From assembly GCF_900129315.1 (NCBI RefSeq), contig NZ_FQUS01000003.1, positions 248,001 to 312,000 of the forward strand: a stretch of DNA of 64,000 bases. Direction: 5' to 3'. The notes under the pieces were generated by a model. It was not told the origin of the DNA and did no database searches. It saw only the letters and a list, made by a program, of their open reading frames with translations. Positions 45,294 through 54,477 of this stretch are shown here, one piece after another. Source of the DNA: Fodinibius roseus (GTDB lineage Bacteria > Bacteroidota > Rhodothermia > Balneolales > Balneolaceae). Numbering within the stretch: the first letter of the stretch is position 1; every line of letters starts with the position of its first letter. The translations under genes and the position numbers were made by a program.

Positions 45294-45401
45294 GTACAAA
45301 TCCCAAATAACAAAAGAATCAGTCACAGAGTCCATGGCTTAACGCCGGGCGCCTGTGAGCGGGCTTTCTGTTATTTGCATTTTGATTATTGCAATTTGAA
45401 A
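45294..45401. repeat. Inverted pair of 7-bp word arrays between smc and frr
   Basis: Left words end in CAAA (GTACAAA, TCCCAAA, TAACAAA at 45294-45314). Right words begin with TTTG (TTTGCAT, TTTGATT, TTTGAAA at 45374-45401). They flank a G+C-rich centre of about 50 bp. The right arm ends exactly at the frr stop codon. Confidence 0.7.
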
Positions 45402-45971
45402 TCAAACCGTCATGATTTCTTTTTTCTTTTTTTCCAGCAGATCATCTACTCGTTCGGTGTGCTGATCGGTTAACTCCTGGATGGCATCCTCCGCTTCATA
45501 CTTGGAATCTTCCGGAAGAGATTGCTGCTCCACTCGTTTTTTGATTTCATCATTGGCATCGCGCCGGGTATTGCGTATAGAAATGCGGGTATCCTCAGCA
45601 ATTTCTTTGACACGTGAGACCAGCTCTTTGCGGCGCTCTTCGGATAAGATAGGCAGCGGAATGCGGATGATATTGCCGTCATTGCTGGGATTCAGCCCCA
45701 GTCCCGCCGACATGATCGCCTTTTCAATATCTTCCATGGCCGACTGATCAAAAGGTTGGACCGTCAGCAGCCGTGCTTCGGGTGCACTGACATTAGCCAG
45801 CTGATTGAGCGGGGTCTGCGAGCCGTAATAATCTACTTTTACGCCATCCAGCAGGGCAGGCTTGGCTTTGCCTGCTCGCACATGCGATAATTCTTTTTTA
45901 TAATAAATGATGGTTTCATCCATCTTCTTTTTGGTATCATCGATAATGCTCTGTAGCTCTGGAGGTATCAT
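45402..45971 (-). CDS. frr: Ribosome recycling factor
   Basis: 189 residues, the usual length. Family landmarks include SHVRAGKAKPALLDGVKVDYYGSQTPLNQLANV at about 28-60, the TVQPFDQSAMEDIEKAI helix start, NPSNDGNIIRIPLPILSEERRKEL and the C-terminal long helix. With EF-G it splits ribosomes after termination. It lies 65 bp after pyrH, completing the widespread rpsB-tsf-pyrH-frr order. Confidence 0.97.
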   Translation of the reverse strand: MIPPELQSIIDDTKKKMDETIIYYKKELSHVRAGKAKPALLDGVKVDYYGSQTPLNQLANVSAPEARLLTVQPFDQSAMEDIEKAIMSAGLGLNPSNDGNIIRIPLPILSEERRKELVSRVKEIAEDTRISIRNTRRDANDEIKKRVEQQSLPEDSKYEAEDAIQELTDQHTERVDDLLEKKKKEIMTV

Positions 45972-46036
45972 AACGGATCAAACTTTATTAGGAGGTCATT
46001 TACTGTAGCTATAAGATCAGAATGAATTTAAGAAAT

Positions 46037-46762
46037 CTATGAATCTTCCCAAACTACCGTAGAGCCTATATTTTCTTCACCGGCCAGCACTTTCTTCAAA
46101 TTACCCACCACATTCATATTGAACACGATGATAGGCGTTTCGTTTTCGCGGCACAGGGTGAATGCGGTGAGATCCATAATCGAAAGCCGCCGGTCGAGCA
46201 CTTCTTCTCCCGTGATGGTCTGAAATTTCTCGGCATCGGGATTTTCTTCGGGATCGGAATCAAAAATGCCGTCAACTCGTGTGCCTTTAAGGATGACATC
46301 CGCTTCAACCTCTATCGCCCGGAGAGAGGCAGCGGTATCGGTGGTGAAATAGGGATTACCGGTGCCGGCACCGAAAATAACGACCCGTCCCTTTTCGAGA
46401 TGACGAATGGCGCGCCGCCGTATATAGGGTTCGGCAATCTCTTCCATCCGGATAGCTGACATCAGCCGGGTATGCACGCCTTTGCGTTCCAGGGCATCCT
46501 GGAGAGCCATACTGTTAATCATGGTAGCCAGCATACCCATGTAGTCGCCCTGTACGCGGTCCATCCCTTCGGTGGCTCCTTTGACGCCTCGAAAAATATT
46601 ACCGCCGCCCACGACCACCGAAACTTCATAATTTTCATCATGAGCTGCTTTGATTTCATCTGCATATTGGGTCAGAATATCACCGTCTATACCATGTCCC
46701 TGCGTGCCTAACAACGCTTCGCCGCTTATCTTAAGTAAAATCCGCTTGTAATTATTGGCCAC
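46037..46762 (-). CDS. pyrH: UMP kinase
   Basis: 241 residues of the bacterial amino-acid-kinase type. [14 protein letters not shown] opens the chain, [10 protein letters not shown] and [16 protein letters not shown] follow, and [19 protein letters not shown] lies near 140. ATP-dependent UMP to UDP conversion feeds pyrimidine nucleotide synthesis, normally controlled by GTP and UTP. A 290-bp gap with a terminator separates it from tsf, so it probably has its own promoter. Confidence 0.96.
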   Translation of the reverse strand: MANNYKRILLKISGEALLGTQGHGIDGDILTQYADEIKAAHDENYEVSVVVGGGNIFRGVKGATEGMDRVQGDYMGMLATMINSMALQDALERKGVHTRLMSAIRMEEIAEPYIRRRAIRHLEKGRVVIFGAGTGNPYFTTDTAASLRAIEVEADVILKGTRVDGIFDSDPEENPDAEKFQTITGEEVLDRRLSIMDLTAFTLCRENETPIIVFNMNVVGNLKKVLAGEENIGSTVVWEDS

Positions 46763-46938
46763 TGTATTTAGATCCCGTTTTATTGGAGTTGTTGGTTTTA
46801 TTGATGCTGAATAAAATGGGCCTGCCTTCTATGCACAACATAACTAATGTATGTAAAAGAACCGTGTGCCTATCCGGTCGCTGGACGGATCCGGATCTTC
46901 ATAAGCAGGCGCCAGTCGGCCTCAATTCCGCATAAAGC

Positions 46939-46967
46939 TTTTGTCCCTGATCTGCAGGGGGACAAAA
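46939..46967 (-). other. Hairpin in the pyrH upstream region
   Basis: TTTTGTCCCTG and CAGGGGGACAAAA pair with one bulge around a 5-base loop. It lies about 180 bp upstream of the pyrH start and 40 bp after the tsf terminator. Either a leader structure or chance. Confidence 0.3.
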
Positions 46968-47007
46968 ACAGAGCGTGCATAAATAAGGGCTGCCAAATTC
47001 CCAGCTA

Positions 47008-47038
47008 TAAAAAAAGGCTACCGAACCGGTAGCCTTTT
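47008..47038 (-). terminator. Rho-independent terminator after tsf
   Basis: On the minus strand GGCTACCG pairs with CGGTAGCC around a 3-base loop, with A-rich sequence before and TTTTTTT after it. It starts 14 bp after the tsf stop codon. Confidence 0.9.
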
Positions 47039-47052
47039 TAACGTCCATTTGT

Positions 47053-47886
47053 TTACGACTCCTCTCCGAGTTGAAGCCGGTGAAACGACTTCACCAGCGG
47101 CATCTCGTTTTCTTTGAGGTATGCCTCCACCGACATGCTGTTGTCTTTAACAAATTTTTGGTTCAGCAATACGCGTTCTTCATAAAAACGTCGCAGTTTT
47201 CCTTTAGCTGCCTTTTCGGCAATCTCTTCCGATTTACCTTCATTCAGCAGCTGCTCTTTGGCAATTTCGAGTTCCTGTTCGACAACGGAACTATCAACGC
47301 CTTCCCGGGTTACCGCGATAGGATTCATAGCGGCGATCTGCATGGCCACATCCTTGGCGATCTCTTCATCCGTTATTTCGCCGTCAAATTCAACGAGCAC
47401 GCCAAGCTGGTTGCCGGGATGGATGTAGGAGATATACTGACCGTCCGAATGTACGGAAAGAACCCGGTTAAACTTAATTTTTTCACCAATCTTGCCGATC
47501 ATATCTTTTAGGTGGTCTGCGACGGTAAGTCCTTCCAGCTGCGTTTCGAGAAGGTTATCAACCGAATTGATCTCCTTTTCAAAAACCAGGTCCAAAAACT
47601 GCTTCGCCCGGTTCCGGAAGTCTTCGTTACGGGCCACAAAATCGGTCTCGCAGTTGATTTCCAGGGCGGCGGCCTTACTCTTGTCGTCGCTGAGCCGGGT
47701 AAGAATCAGCCCCTGGTTCGCTTTCCGGTCAGCCCGCTTTTCAGAAAGCTTTTGGCCTTTCTTACGCAGAACTTCAATCGCTTTGTCAAAGTCTCCGTCC
47801 GCTTCCTGGAGGGCTTTTTTACAATCCATCATACCGGCCCCGGTTTGCTCACGAAGTTCTTTTACATCTTTGGCAGAAATGCTCAT
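47053..47886 (-). CDS. tsf: Elongation factor Ts
   Basis: 277 residues. The N-terminal UBA-like part is standard (VKELREQTGAGMMDCKKALQEADGDFDKAIEVLRKKG). The TDFVARN motif that displaces magnesium from EF-Tu is at about 80-86. The C-terminal domain ends MPLVKSFHRLQLGEES. EF-Ts exchanges GDP for GTP on EF-Tu. The gene lies 55 bp after rpsB and ends in a clear terminator. Confidence 0.97.
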   Translation of the reverse strand: MSISAKDVKELREQTGAGMMDCKKALQEADGDFDKAIEVLRKKGQKLSEKRADRKANQGLILTRLSDDKSKAAALEINCETDFVARNEDFRNRAKQFLDLVFEKEINSVDNLLETQLEGLTVADHLKDMIGKIGEKIKFNRVLSVHSDGQYISYIHPGNQLGVLVEFDGEITDEEIAKDVAMQIAAMNPIAVTREGVDSSVVEQELEIAKEQLLNEGKSEEIAEKAAKGKLRRFYEERVLLNQKFVKDNSMSVEAYLKENEMPLVKSFHRLQLGEES

Positions 47887-47941
47887 GTTGAGTTACGCTG
47901 TTTAATGTTTTATGGTTAACAATTGAATGCCGTGCAGCCTG

Positions 47942-48778
47942 TTATTCCTCTTCACCGGAAGCATCATCGGATTTTCTTTTGCGGCGAGTACGGCGTTTGC
48001 CGGTTGCCTTTTTCCTGGTTTTGACCTGCTCTTCGGCCTGTTGAGCCTTTTGGGCGGCTTCTTCGAGGACCTCTTCTTCATTTTGAGCTTCGCGCTGGGC
48101 ATTCCCTTCGATGATAGCATCGGCAATGCTTGAAGAAATAAGCTGAATTGTTCGCGCCGAATCGTCATTGCACGGGATAATGTAATCCGGGATATCGGGA
48201 TCGCTGTTGGTGTCGACCATGGCAACAATCGGGATATTAAGCTTGACGGCCTCATTAACGGCAATGTCCTCTTTAATCGTATCCACCACGAAGATGGCTC
48301 CCGGCAGGTGATTCATATTGGCAATACCACCCAGCGTCTGTTCCAGCTTTTCACGTTCCCGATCGAGCATCAGAGCCTCTTTTTTGGTAAGTTCGTCAAA
48401 CGTACCGTCTTTGCTCATGCGGTCAATCTCTTCCATCCGCGAAATGCTTTTCTTGACGGTCGCAAAATTAGTCAGCATGCCTCCAAGCCAGCGATGCGTA
48501 ATATAGGGCATACCGCATCGGATTGCTTCGGTCTTGATGATATCCTGTGACTGTTTTTTTGTTCCCACAAACAGGATCGTTTTACCGGCACGAGAGAGTT
48601 TGGTGACTTCATCCAGGGCTTCCTGGAAAAATTTCTGTGTTTTTTTGAGATCAATGATGTGAATCCCGTTTCGCTCCATGAAGATGAAATCTTTCATTTT
48701 GGGATTCCACCGGCGGGTAAGATGTCCGAAATGGGCACCTACCTTCAATAGTTTTTCTAAATCAGGGGTCTTTGGCAT
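47942..48778 (-). CDS. rpsB: 30S ribosomal protein S2
   Basis: 278 residues. The core is typical (LLKVGAHFGHLTRRWNPKMKDFIF, LFVGTKKQSQDII, YITHRWLGGMLTNF, PDYIIPCNDDSARTIQLI). After about residue 230 there is an extension of some 48 residues, first Glu/Ala/Gln-rich and then a KTRKKATGKRRTRRKRK cluster with an acidic end. Such S2 tails are variable and common in this phylum. S2 binds the small subunit late in assembly, with bS1. The unusually long 213-bp gap upstream may carry a regulatory leader. Confidence 0.97.
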   Translation of the reverse strand: MPKTPDLEKLLKVGAHFGHLTRRWNPKMKDFIFMERNGIHIIDLKKTQKFFQEALDEVTKLSRAGKTILFVGTKKQSQDIIKTEAIRCGMPYITHRWLGGMLTNFATVKKSISRMEEIDRMSKDGTFDELTKKEALMLDREREKLEQTLGGIANMNHLPGAIFVVDTIKEDIAVNEAVKLNIPIVAMVDTNSDPDIPDYIIPCNDDSARTIQLISSSIADAIIEGNAQREAQNEEEVLEEAAQKAQQAEEQVKTRKKATGKRRTRRKRKSDDASGEEE

Positions 48779-48890
48779 AGTATTGTTAGGGTAATTTATG
48801 TTTGAGTTAGTCCTCTACACAGGTCGTACCCGGCGCTAATCCCTACAGTTGTGGGGACACTCGGCGCACTGAGTCGCTGCGTATGTGTGA
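48779..48890 (-). promoter_or_regulatory. Possible structured rpsB leader
   Basis: On the minus strand the leader contains a 6-bp hairpin (CCCCAC / GTAGGG with one G-U pair, tetraloop AACT) near 48841-48856. It is flanked on each side by the hexamer GCGCCG. Ribosomal protein leaders often self-regulate, but I cannot match this to a described S2 leader. Confidence 0.25.
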
Positions 48891-48898
48891 TTAGTGTG

Positions 48899-48995
48899 TG
48901 ATTATCGGTTATCTGTTATCGGTTCGGGTCGTACGGCCGTCTGTTGGAACCGCTTCCCTGAACACCGGATAAGCAAATAACGAGTAACAAATTAT
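48899..48995. repeat. Inverted 7-bp word arrays between rpsI and rpsB
   Basis: Left words TGATTAT, CGGTTAT, CTGTTAT, CGGTTCG (48899-48926) face right words GATAAGC, AAATAAC, GAGTAAC (48968-48988). They are reverse-complementary in type around a G+C-rich centre. The right arm runs into the rpsI stop codon. Confidence 0.65.
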
Positions 48996-49378
48996 CGCTT
49001 GGAGAACTGGAACTTCTTGCGAGCACCAGGCTGTCCGTACTTCTTGCGTTCGACCATGCGATCGTCGCGGGTAAGCAGGTCGTGAGCCTTCAGTACATCG
49101 TGCCACTCCTCGTTATGGTCGTCGAGGGCGCGTGCCAATGCGTGCTGAATAGCACCGGACTGGCCGGTAATTCCGCCACCCCGCACCGTTACCTTGATGT
49201 CGAACTGTCCGTCGGATTCGGTTACCTCCAACGGGAGAGAAGCTACATTCTGATGTGCCTTCGTGCTGAAGTAATCTTCCAGTGATCGTTTGTTAACCGT
49301 GAATGTTCCGGATCCCGGCTGGATATACAAACGCGCAGTAGAAGTCTTTCTTCGTCCGATGAAATTTTTCTGTTCCAT
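48992..49378 (-). CDS. rpsI: 30S ribosomal protein S9
   Basis: 128 residues. Starts NFIGRRKTSTARLYIQPGSGTFTVNKRS, with the VRGGGITGQSGAIQHALARAL centre and the conserved C-terminus RKKFQFSKR that reaches the decoding site. It follows rplM by 6 bp, the normal L13-S9 pair. Confidence 0.97.
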   Translation of the reverse strand: MEQKNFIGRRKTSTARLYIQPGSGTFTVNKRSLEDYFSTKAHQNVASLPLEVTESDGQFDIKVTVRGGGITGQSGAIQHALARALDDHNEEWHDVLKAHDLLTRDDRMVERKKYGQPGARKKFQFSKR

Positions 49379-49384
49379 TCGTAA

Positions 49385-49828
49385 TTAGAGCTCTATTTTT
49401 TCGGGTTGTTGTGCTTCTTGTTCGTGAACCGGACCAGCATAAACCCTGAGGTTTGTGATCAGCTTGTTAGCAAGCTTATTTTTGGGCAGCATCCCTTTTA
49501 CAGCGTTGGTAATAAGGAATGTGGGGTCTTTGTCCAGCATATCTTCGGCCGAGGTAACACGCTCGCCGCCGGGATAGCCGGTATAGCGAAAATACTCTTT
49601 CTGCTGCAGTTTATTGCCGCTTAGTTCAACTTTGCCGGCATTGATTACAACAACATTATCCCCGGTATCCATGTGCGGAGTAAATTCAGGCTTATGTTTG
49701 CCTCTCAGGTAGGTTGCTACCTTGCTGGCCACACGTCCGAGAGCGTGCCCTTCGGCATCGACAAGAACCCATTTCTTTTCGATATCACTCGCTTTAGCAG
49801 AGTAGGTCTTGTAACTATTGGTATCCAC
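49385..49828 (-). CDS. rplM: 50S ribosomal protein L13
   Basis: 147 residues. The core motifs are WVLVDAEGHALGRVASKVATYLRGKHKPEFTPH, NVVVINAGKVELSGNK and GMLPKNKLANKLITNLRVYAGP. L13 is an early assembly protein of the large subunit. It heads the L13-S9 operon, with a promoter candidate about 40 bp upstream. Confidence 0.97.
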   Translation of the reverse strand: MDTNSYKTYSAKASDIEKKWVLVDAEGHALGRVASKVATYLRGKHKPEFTPHMDTGDNVVVINAGKVELSGNKLQQKEYFRYTGYPGGERVTSAEDMLDKDPTFLITNAVKGMLPKNKLANKLITNLRVYAGPVHEQEAQQPEKIEL

Positions 49829-50303
49829 AGTAAATCTTGTTTAAAAATTGCTTTTGCATGAAGTCCCGCAAAATAGACTTATTTAAATCCATTTGCAATG
49901 AGAAATTTTAAATTCAAAGCAGCAGTCTGCCGGAGACAGCATGATCTACCCCAAAAAAGCAGAATTCGGCCTCCTTCTTCCCTTTTTAGTTAAATAGCAC
50001 CACTATTTGCCTCAAATAATCGCCTGTCTTACCCCTTCATTCCCTCTTTACAATTTCCTGCGTCCGACAGAATTCCGGAACTCCGAAATACCGCAAGTTT
50101 TCAGAAGACAAGACGGTATGACGGTGGTTACGTAAGCACGTACAGAACAGATTTGTCAGGATTTCGGACCAAAGCTCTTCTTGATGCGGGGAGTGAAATT
50201 TATCGGCCGGCAAAGAAGATATTCTTAAAAAAAAGTGGTAAATTCACCCCGATAGATATAAACATTTTTAGTACAACGGATTAACCTAAATACCTTATAA
50301 CCG
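49829..50303. other. Divergent promoter region between rplM and acnA, 475 bp
   Basis: No gene, RNA or repeat is recognised. The first 80 bp probably hold the rplM promoter and the last 100 bp the acnA promoter. The A+T-rich stretch 50230-50300 before acnA lacks an obvious Shine-Dalgarno site. Confidence 0.4.
49869..49899 (-). promoter_or_regulatory. Candidate promoter of rplM-rpsI
   Basis: On the minus strand ATTG, a 20-bp spacer and TATTTTG approximate the TTTG and TAnnTTTG elements, the -7 box being one base short. It lies 41 bp upstream of the rplM start. Confidence 0.35.
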
Positions 50304-53021
50304 ATGAGCCAGAATACCTTTCAAGATACCAAAACAGAATTTGATACCGGTTCCGGCAAAGCCCAGCTGTACAGCCTGAAAAAACTGGAGGAATTCGGAT
50401 ACAGCAATATTAGCAAGCTGCCGTTTACCATCCGAATATTGCTCGAGGCGGTACTTCGGGAGCACGATGACTTTACTATTACCGACAAAGATGTAGAACT
50501 GCTGGCCAACTATAATGCTAAAAGCCCGGAGGGAGAGATTCCCTACAAGCCCTCACGGGTCGTCCTTCAGGACTTTACGGGAGTTCCGGCGGTGGTTGAC
50601 CTGGCCGCCCTGCGGTCGGCCATGAAGCGCATGGGGGGGAGCCCGCAGTCTATCAACCCGCAGGTGCCGGTAGATCTGGTGATCGACCACTCGGTGCAGG
50701 TGGATGAATTCGGCCAGGAGTACGCATTTATGCACAATGTGGAGAAGGAGTTTGAGCGGAACCGCGAGCGGTATGAGTTTTTAAAATGGGGGCAGAAAGC
50801 GTTTGACAACTTCCGGGTGGTGCCGCCGGGAAGGGGAATCGTGCACCAGGTAAATCTTGAATACCTCGCGCAGGGAGTGTTTAGCAGGGAGGAGGACGAT
50901 GGCTCAACCGTTGTCTTCCCGGATACGCTGGTCGGAACCGACTCGCATACCACCATGATTAACGGTCTGGGCATCCTCGGCTGGGGCGTCGGCGGCATTG
51001 AAGCCGAAGCTGCGATGCTGGGACAGCCGATCCATATGCTGGTGCCAGAAGTGGTCGGCATGGAGCTGACCGGTGCGTTGCGGGAGGGTATAACGGCCAC
51101 TGACCTGACCCTGACGGTGACGCAGATGCTTCGCCGGCATGGTGTGGTGGGTAAATTTGTTGAATTCTACGGGGAAGGACTTCAAAACATGAGCCTGCCC
51201 GACCGCGCAACCATTGCAAACATGTCGCCCGAATACGGGGCAACGATGGGCTTCTTTCCGATGGACAGCGAGTCGATGCGGTATATGCGTCGCACCGGAC
51301 GCTCGGAAGAACAGGTAACCCTTATTGAAAATTACATGCGGGCCCAGGGCCTGTTCCATACGGCCGACACCCCGGCGCCGGAATACAGCGATACGCTGAA
51401 GCTGGATCTGGGCGAGGTGGAAACCTCGCTGGCCGGCCCGAAGCTCCCGCACGACCGCATTACGCTGCCGAACATGAAAAAGACGTTTGAAAGCAGCCTG
51501 ACCAGCAATGATCCGACTATGGGCTTTAACCTGGCTCAGGAGGAGCTGGCGAACAAAGGGACGTTTAAAAACGGTCAGGAAATAGAGATGACGCACGGGG
51601 ACGTGGTGATCGCAGCTATTACGTCCTGTACCAATACTTCCAACCCGAGCGTGATGCTGGGAGCGGGGATTGTAGCCAAGAAGGCGCTTGAAAAAGGCCT
51701 GACGGTACCACCCTATGTTAAAACATCCCTGGCTCCGGGTTCGCGGGTGGTGACCGATTACCTCGAAGAGGCCGGCTTGACCGATTATATGGACCAGCTT
51801 GGTTTCAACCTGGTGGGCTACGGATGTACGACATGTATCGGTAACTCGGGTCCACTGCCCCCGGCCGTAGAGTCCGCCGTCAAAGAAGGAGAGCTGATTG
51901 TCGCCGGGGTACTCTCGGGCAACCGTAACTTCGAGGGGCGTATTCACCCGTATGTCAAAGCCAATTACCTGGCTTCTCCGCCGCTGGTTGTGGCGTATGC
52001 CCTGGCCGGCACCGTGGATATCGACCTTGAAGATGAGCCTATCGGCCGGGACAAGGAGGGCAATGAGGTCTACCTGAAAGATATCTGGCCCACCTCCGAA
52101 GAAATTGCCGAGCACCTGGACAGCGCTATTCGACCGGAGCTGTTCGATAAACAGTACGGAGATATTTTTAACTCAGAGGAGTGGGATGCTATTCCCGTCG
52201 GCGGCGGCGAGCTGTATGAATGGAAGGAGGAATCCACGTACATTCAGGAGCCTCCCTTCTTTGTGGACATGGGCGAAGAACCCGAGCCTATTACCCCTAT
52301 CGACGGGGCGCGGGCGCTGGTGAAAGTCGGTGATTCCATTACGACCGACCATATTTCTCCGGCCGGGAATATCGGGATCGACACGCCCGCCGGGCAGTAC
52401 CTGATGGATCACGGGGTAGAGCCGGCCGACTTTAACTCATACGGGTCGCGGCGCGGCAATGATCGCGTGATGACCCGCGGGACCTTTGCCAACGTGCGGT
52501 TTAAGAATCAGCTGGCGCCGGGGACGGAAGGGGGATATACCACCTATTTCCCGGAAGATGAGGTGACGACCATCTACGATGCCGCCATGCGGTATAAAGA
52601 GCAGGACACCCCGCTCGTTGCACTGGCCGGGACGCAATACGGAACCGGTTCTTCCAGAGACTGGGCGGCAAAAGGAACCATTTTGTTGGGCGTTGAAGCG
52701 GTCATCGCTACTTCCTATGAACGCATTCACCGGTCGAACCTGGTCGGCATGGGCGTGCTGCCCCTGCAGTTTAAGGAAGGCGAATCGGCCGACGCCCTTG
52801 GACTGGATGGCTCCGAGGTGTTCAGTATTGATGTTTCGGATGACCTGCAGCCGCGCGACCTCGTGCCGGTTAAAGCCCAAAAAGAGAATGGAGAAACCGT
52901 CTCATTTGAAGCTGTCTGCCGTATCGATACGCCTGTGGAAATCGACTACTATCGCCACGGGGGGATCCTGCATTACGTGCTGCGCGACTATCATAAAGCG
53001 GATCAGGAGAAGCAAAGTTAA
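50304..53021 (+). CDS. acnA: Aconitate hydratase (AcnA type)
   Basis: 905 residues, the size of the AcnA/IRP1 type. The three [4Fe-4S] cysteines are C442 ([11 protein letters not shown]), C508 and C511 ([10 protein letters not shown]). Substrate-binding motifs include [27 protein letters not shown] near 212. The C-terminal swivel domain holds [15 protein letters not shown] [12 protein letters not shown] and [16 protein letters not shown] with the catalytic serine. It isomerises citrate to isocitrate in the TCA cycle. It is a single-gene transcript divergent from rplM. Confidence 0.97.
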   Translation: MSQNTFQDTKTEFDTGSGKAQLYSLKKLEEFGYSNISKLPFTIRILLEAVLREHDDFTITDKDVELLANYNAKSPEGEIPYKPSRVVLQDFTGVPAVVDLAALRSAMKRMGGSPQSINPQVPVDLVIDHSVQVDEFGQEYAFMHNVEKEFERNRERYEFLKWGQKAFDNFRVVPPGRGIVHQVNLEYLAQGVFSREEDDGSTVVFPDTLVGTDSHTTMINGLGILGWGVGGIEAEAAMLGQPIHMLVPEVVGMELTGALREGITATDLTLTVTQMLRRHGVVGKFVEFYGEGLQNMSLPDRATIANMSPEYGATMGFFPMDSESMRYMRRTGRSEEQVTLIENYMRAQGLFHTADTPAPEYSDTLKLDLGEVETSLAGPKLPHDRITLPNMKKTFESSLTSNDPTMGFNLAQEELANKGTFKNGQEIEMTHGDVVIAAITSCTNTSNPSVMLGAGIVAKKALEKGLTVPPYVKTSLAPGSRVVTDYLEEAGLTDYMDQLGFNLVGYGCTTCIGNSGPLPPAVESAVKEGELIVAGVLSGNRNFEGRIHPYVKANYLASPPLVVAYALAGTVDIDLEDEPIGRDKEGNEVYLKDIWPTSEEIAEHLDSAIRPELFDKQYGDIFNSEEWDAIPVGGGELYEWKEESTYIQEPPFFVDMGEEPEPITPIDGARALVKVGDSITTDHISPAGNIGIDTPAGQYLMDHGVEPADFNSYGSRRGNDRVMTRGTFANVRFKNQLAPGTEGGYTTYFPEDEVTTIYDAAMRYKEQDTPLVALAGTQYGTGSSRDWAAKGTILLGVEAVIATSYERIHRSNLVGMGVLPLQFKEGESADALGLDGSEVFSIDVSDDLQPRDLVPVKAQKENGETVSFEAVCRIDTPVEIDYYRHGGILHYVLRDYHKADQEKQS

Positions 53022-53035
53022 TGGTTGGTTTTTGT

Positions 53036-53059
53036 ACCTTTTGGCTTGATCCAAAAGGT
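53036..53059 (+). other. Palindromic hairpin after acnA
   Basis: ACCTTTTGG and CCAAAAGGT form a perfect 9-bp stem around CTTGAT, 14 bp after the acnA stop. No T-run follows on the plus strand, although the sequence TTTTTGT precedes it. It resembles dispersed palindromes I recall between genes in this phylum. Weak terminator of acnA is the alternative. Confidence 0.4.
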
Positions 53060-53120
53060 GCATGAAAAATCAAGGCTGAGAAAATAGCACGGCCAGGCGC
53101 CGAAGGTGCTCTGAATAAAA

Positions 53121-53147
53121 GAAAAAAAACTCACCGCCCCGGGCGGT
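53121..53147 (-). terminator. Rho-independent terminator of the type III PKS operon
   Basis: On the minus strand ACCGCC pairs with GGCGGT around CGG, then GAG and a run of eight T follow. It lies about 155 bp after the flavin monooxygenase stop at 53302. The sequence between is rich in short repeats, including TTTTCAAGGCC at 53208 and 53264. Confidence 0.8.
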
Positions 53148-53301
53148 TCAGACAGGTTTTCTTTTACCGATTCTTCGCACCTTATCTGCCTAAATGGTTC
53201 GTTCTATTTTCAAGGCCATACTTTCCCTATTCCTTCGCCTTGCATCTGCCACCCGGTGCGCTGACTTTTCAAGGCCGGGGGAATAATTACAGGAAAGGAA
53301 A

Positions 53302-54477
53302 TCAAATTATCCACCGGTCGAGGCCGCGCATGGTAAAAAGCCGGGCCATAAGCCGGGAAAGCGGGGTGTTAAGCATCAGCGAGACGATCCCGTTCCGCAC
53401 GGCCGGCAGCGGGACTTTTCGTCCCATCCGCATATTGAATTCTCCTCTTCCGGCGGCATTCCGGGCGGCCTTCTTGCGTCGTTGTTCAAATCCCTTAAGG
53501 AGTTCGCTATCCCGGTTACGCGGGGATGAATGGTCAAACATTTGCCGTAAGCATTGGGACAGATCCCAGGCCCCCAGCCAACCCAGGTTCATCCCCTGTC
53601 CACCGATGGGACTTACGACATGGGCGGCATCACCTGCTAAGATACTACGTTTTTTGACCATCTGCCCGGCCACCCGTTTTTCAACGCCAAAGCTGCTGAG
53701 CATAAAATGATCGATACCGAAAAGCGGATGTTGAATGCGCTGATGCACCGCCTTTTCTATGATTCTGCGCTGGTCGGTGGAATGATAGTTGTCCGTTTTA
53801 ACGACCCATCGCCGACGGTTACCGGGCAGGGGGAAAGACTCGATAAGTCCTTCCTCACAGAGAAAAATGGCGGCATCACTGCCAAAATCCGTATTGTCGG
53901 CAAAATCACCCATCACGTAGGTGTCGGGATATGTTTTTCCTTCGAATGATATACCGGCATAATGTCGTATAAAGCTCTCCTTCCCGTCACAGCCGATGAC
54001 ATATTTGGCCCGAATGGAACGGGTGGCTCCTTCAATGCGGTAGGTGACCGTCTGATGATCCTGCGTTTCAATAAAATCCACCACTTCGGCACCGCGAATG
54101 AGGACCCGGCTGTTGAGCTGGTGAAGGTGAGCTTCCAGCAGCTGTTCCGTTCGGCTTTGCGGCAGGGAGAGGACGAAGTTAAAGGGTGGGGGACACTCTT
54201 CAAAGGAGAGGGAGCCGATTTTTTGGGTCTGGGCGAATGCGTGTCCCCGGCTGATCCTAACGCCCTCACGGACCAGCTGTCCGGTAATGCCGGCGGCGTC
54301 GAGAAGCTCGAGGGAGGGCGGGTGGATCCCGAGGGATCGCGAATCGCCTGTCGGCGCTGGTCTTTTTTCGAGGATCCGGCAGGAGATGCCGGCTTGCTCC
54401 AGGCAAATACCCAAAAACAGGCCCACGGGTCCGCCTCCCACGATAACGGCCGGGTATGTTTTCTGTGGGTTATTCAT
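53302..54477 (-). CDS. FAD-dependent aromatic hydroxylase (UbiH/PHBH-like)
   Basis: 391 residues of a class A flavin monooxygenase. The FAD-binding GGGPVGLFLG is at about residues 14-23, the second flavin motif is GCDGKESFIRHYAG at about 165-178, and GDAAHVVSPIGGQGMNLG, which contacts the flavin and pyrophosphate, is at about 280. Such enzymes hydroxylate phenols with NAD(P)H and oxygen. Its start overlaps the methyltransferase stop by 8 bp and it is last in a three-gene operon with a type III polyketide synthase. Hydroxylation of a phenolic product of that synthase is the likely role (inference). Confidence 0.9.
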   Translation of the reverse strand: MNNPQKTYPAVIVGGGPVGLFLGICLEQAGISCRILEKRPAPTGDSRSLGIHPPSLELLDAAGITGQLVREGVRISRGHAFAQTQKIGSLSFEECPPPFNFVLSLPQSRTEQLLEAHLHQLNSRVLIRGAEVVDFIETQDHQTVTYRIEGATRSIRAKYVIGCDGKESFIRHYAGISFEGKTYPDTYVMGDFADNTDFGSDAAIFLCEEGLIESFPLPGNRRRWVVKTDNYHSTDQRRIIEKAVHQRIQHPLFGIDHFMLSSFGVEKRVAGQMVKKRSILAGDAAHVVSPIGGQGMNLGWLGAWDLSQCLRQMFDHSSPRNRDSELLKGFEQRRKKAARNAAGRGEFNMRMGRKVPLPAVRNGIVSLMLNTPLSRLMARLFTMRGLDRWII

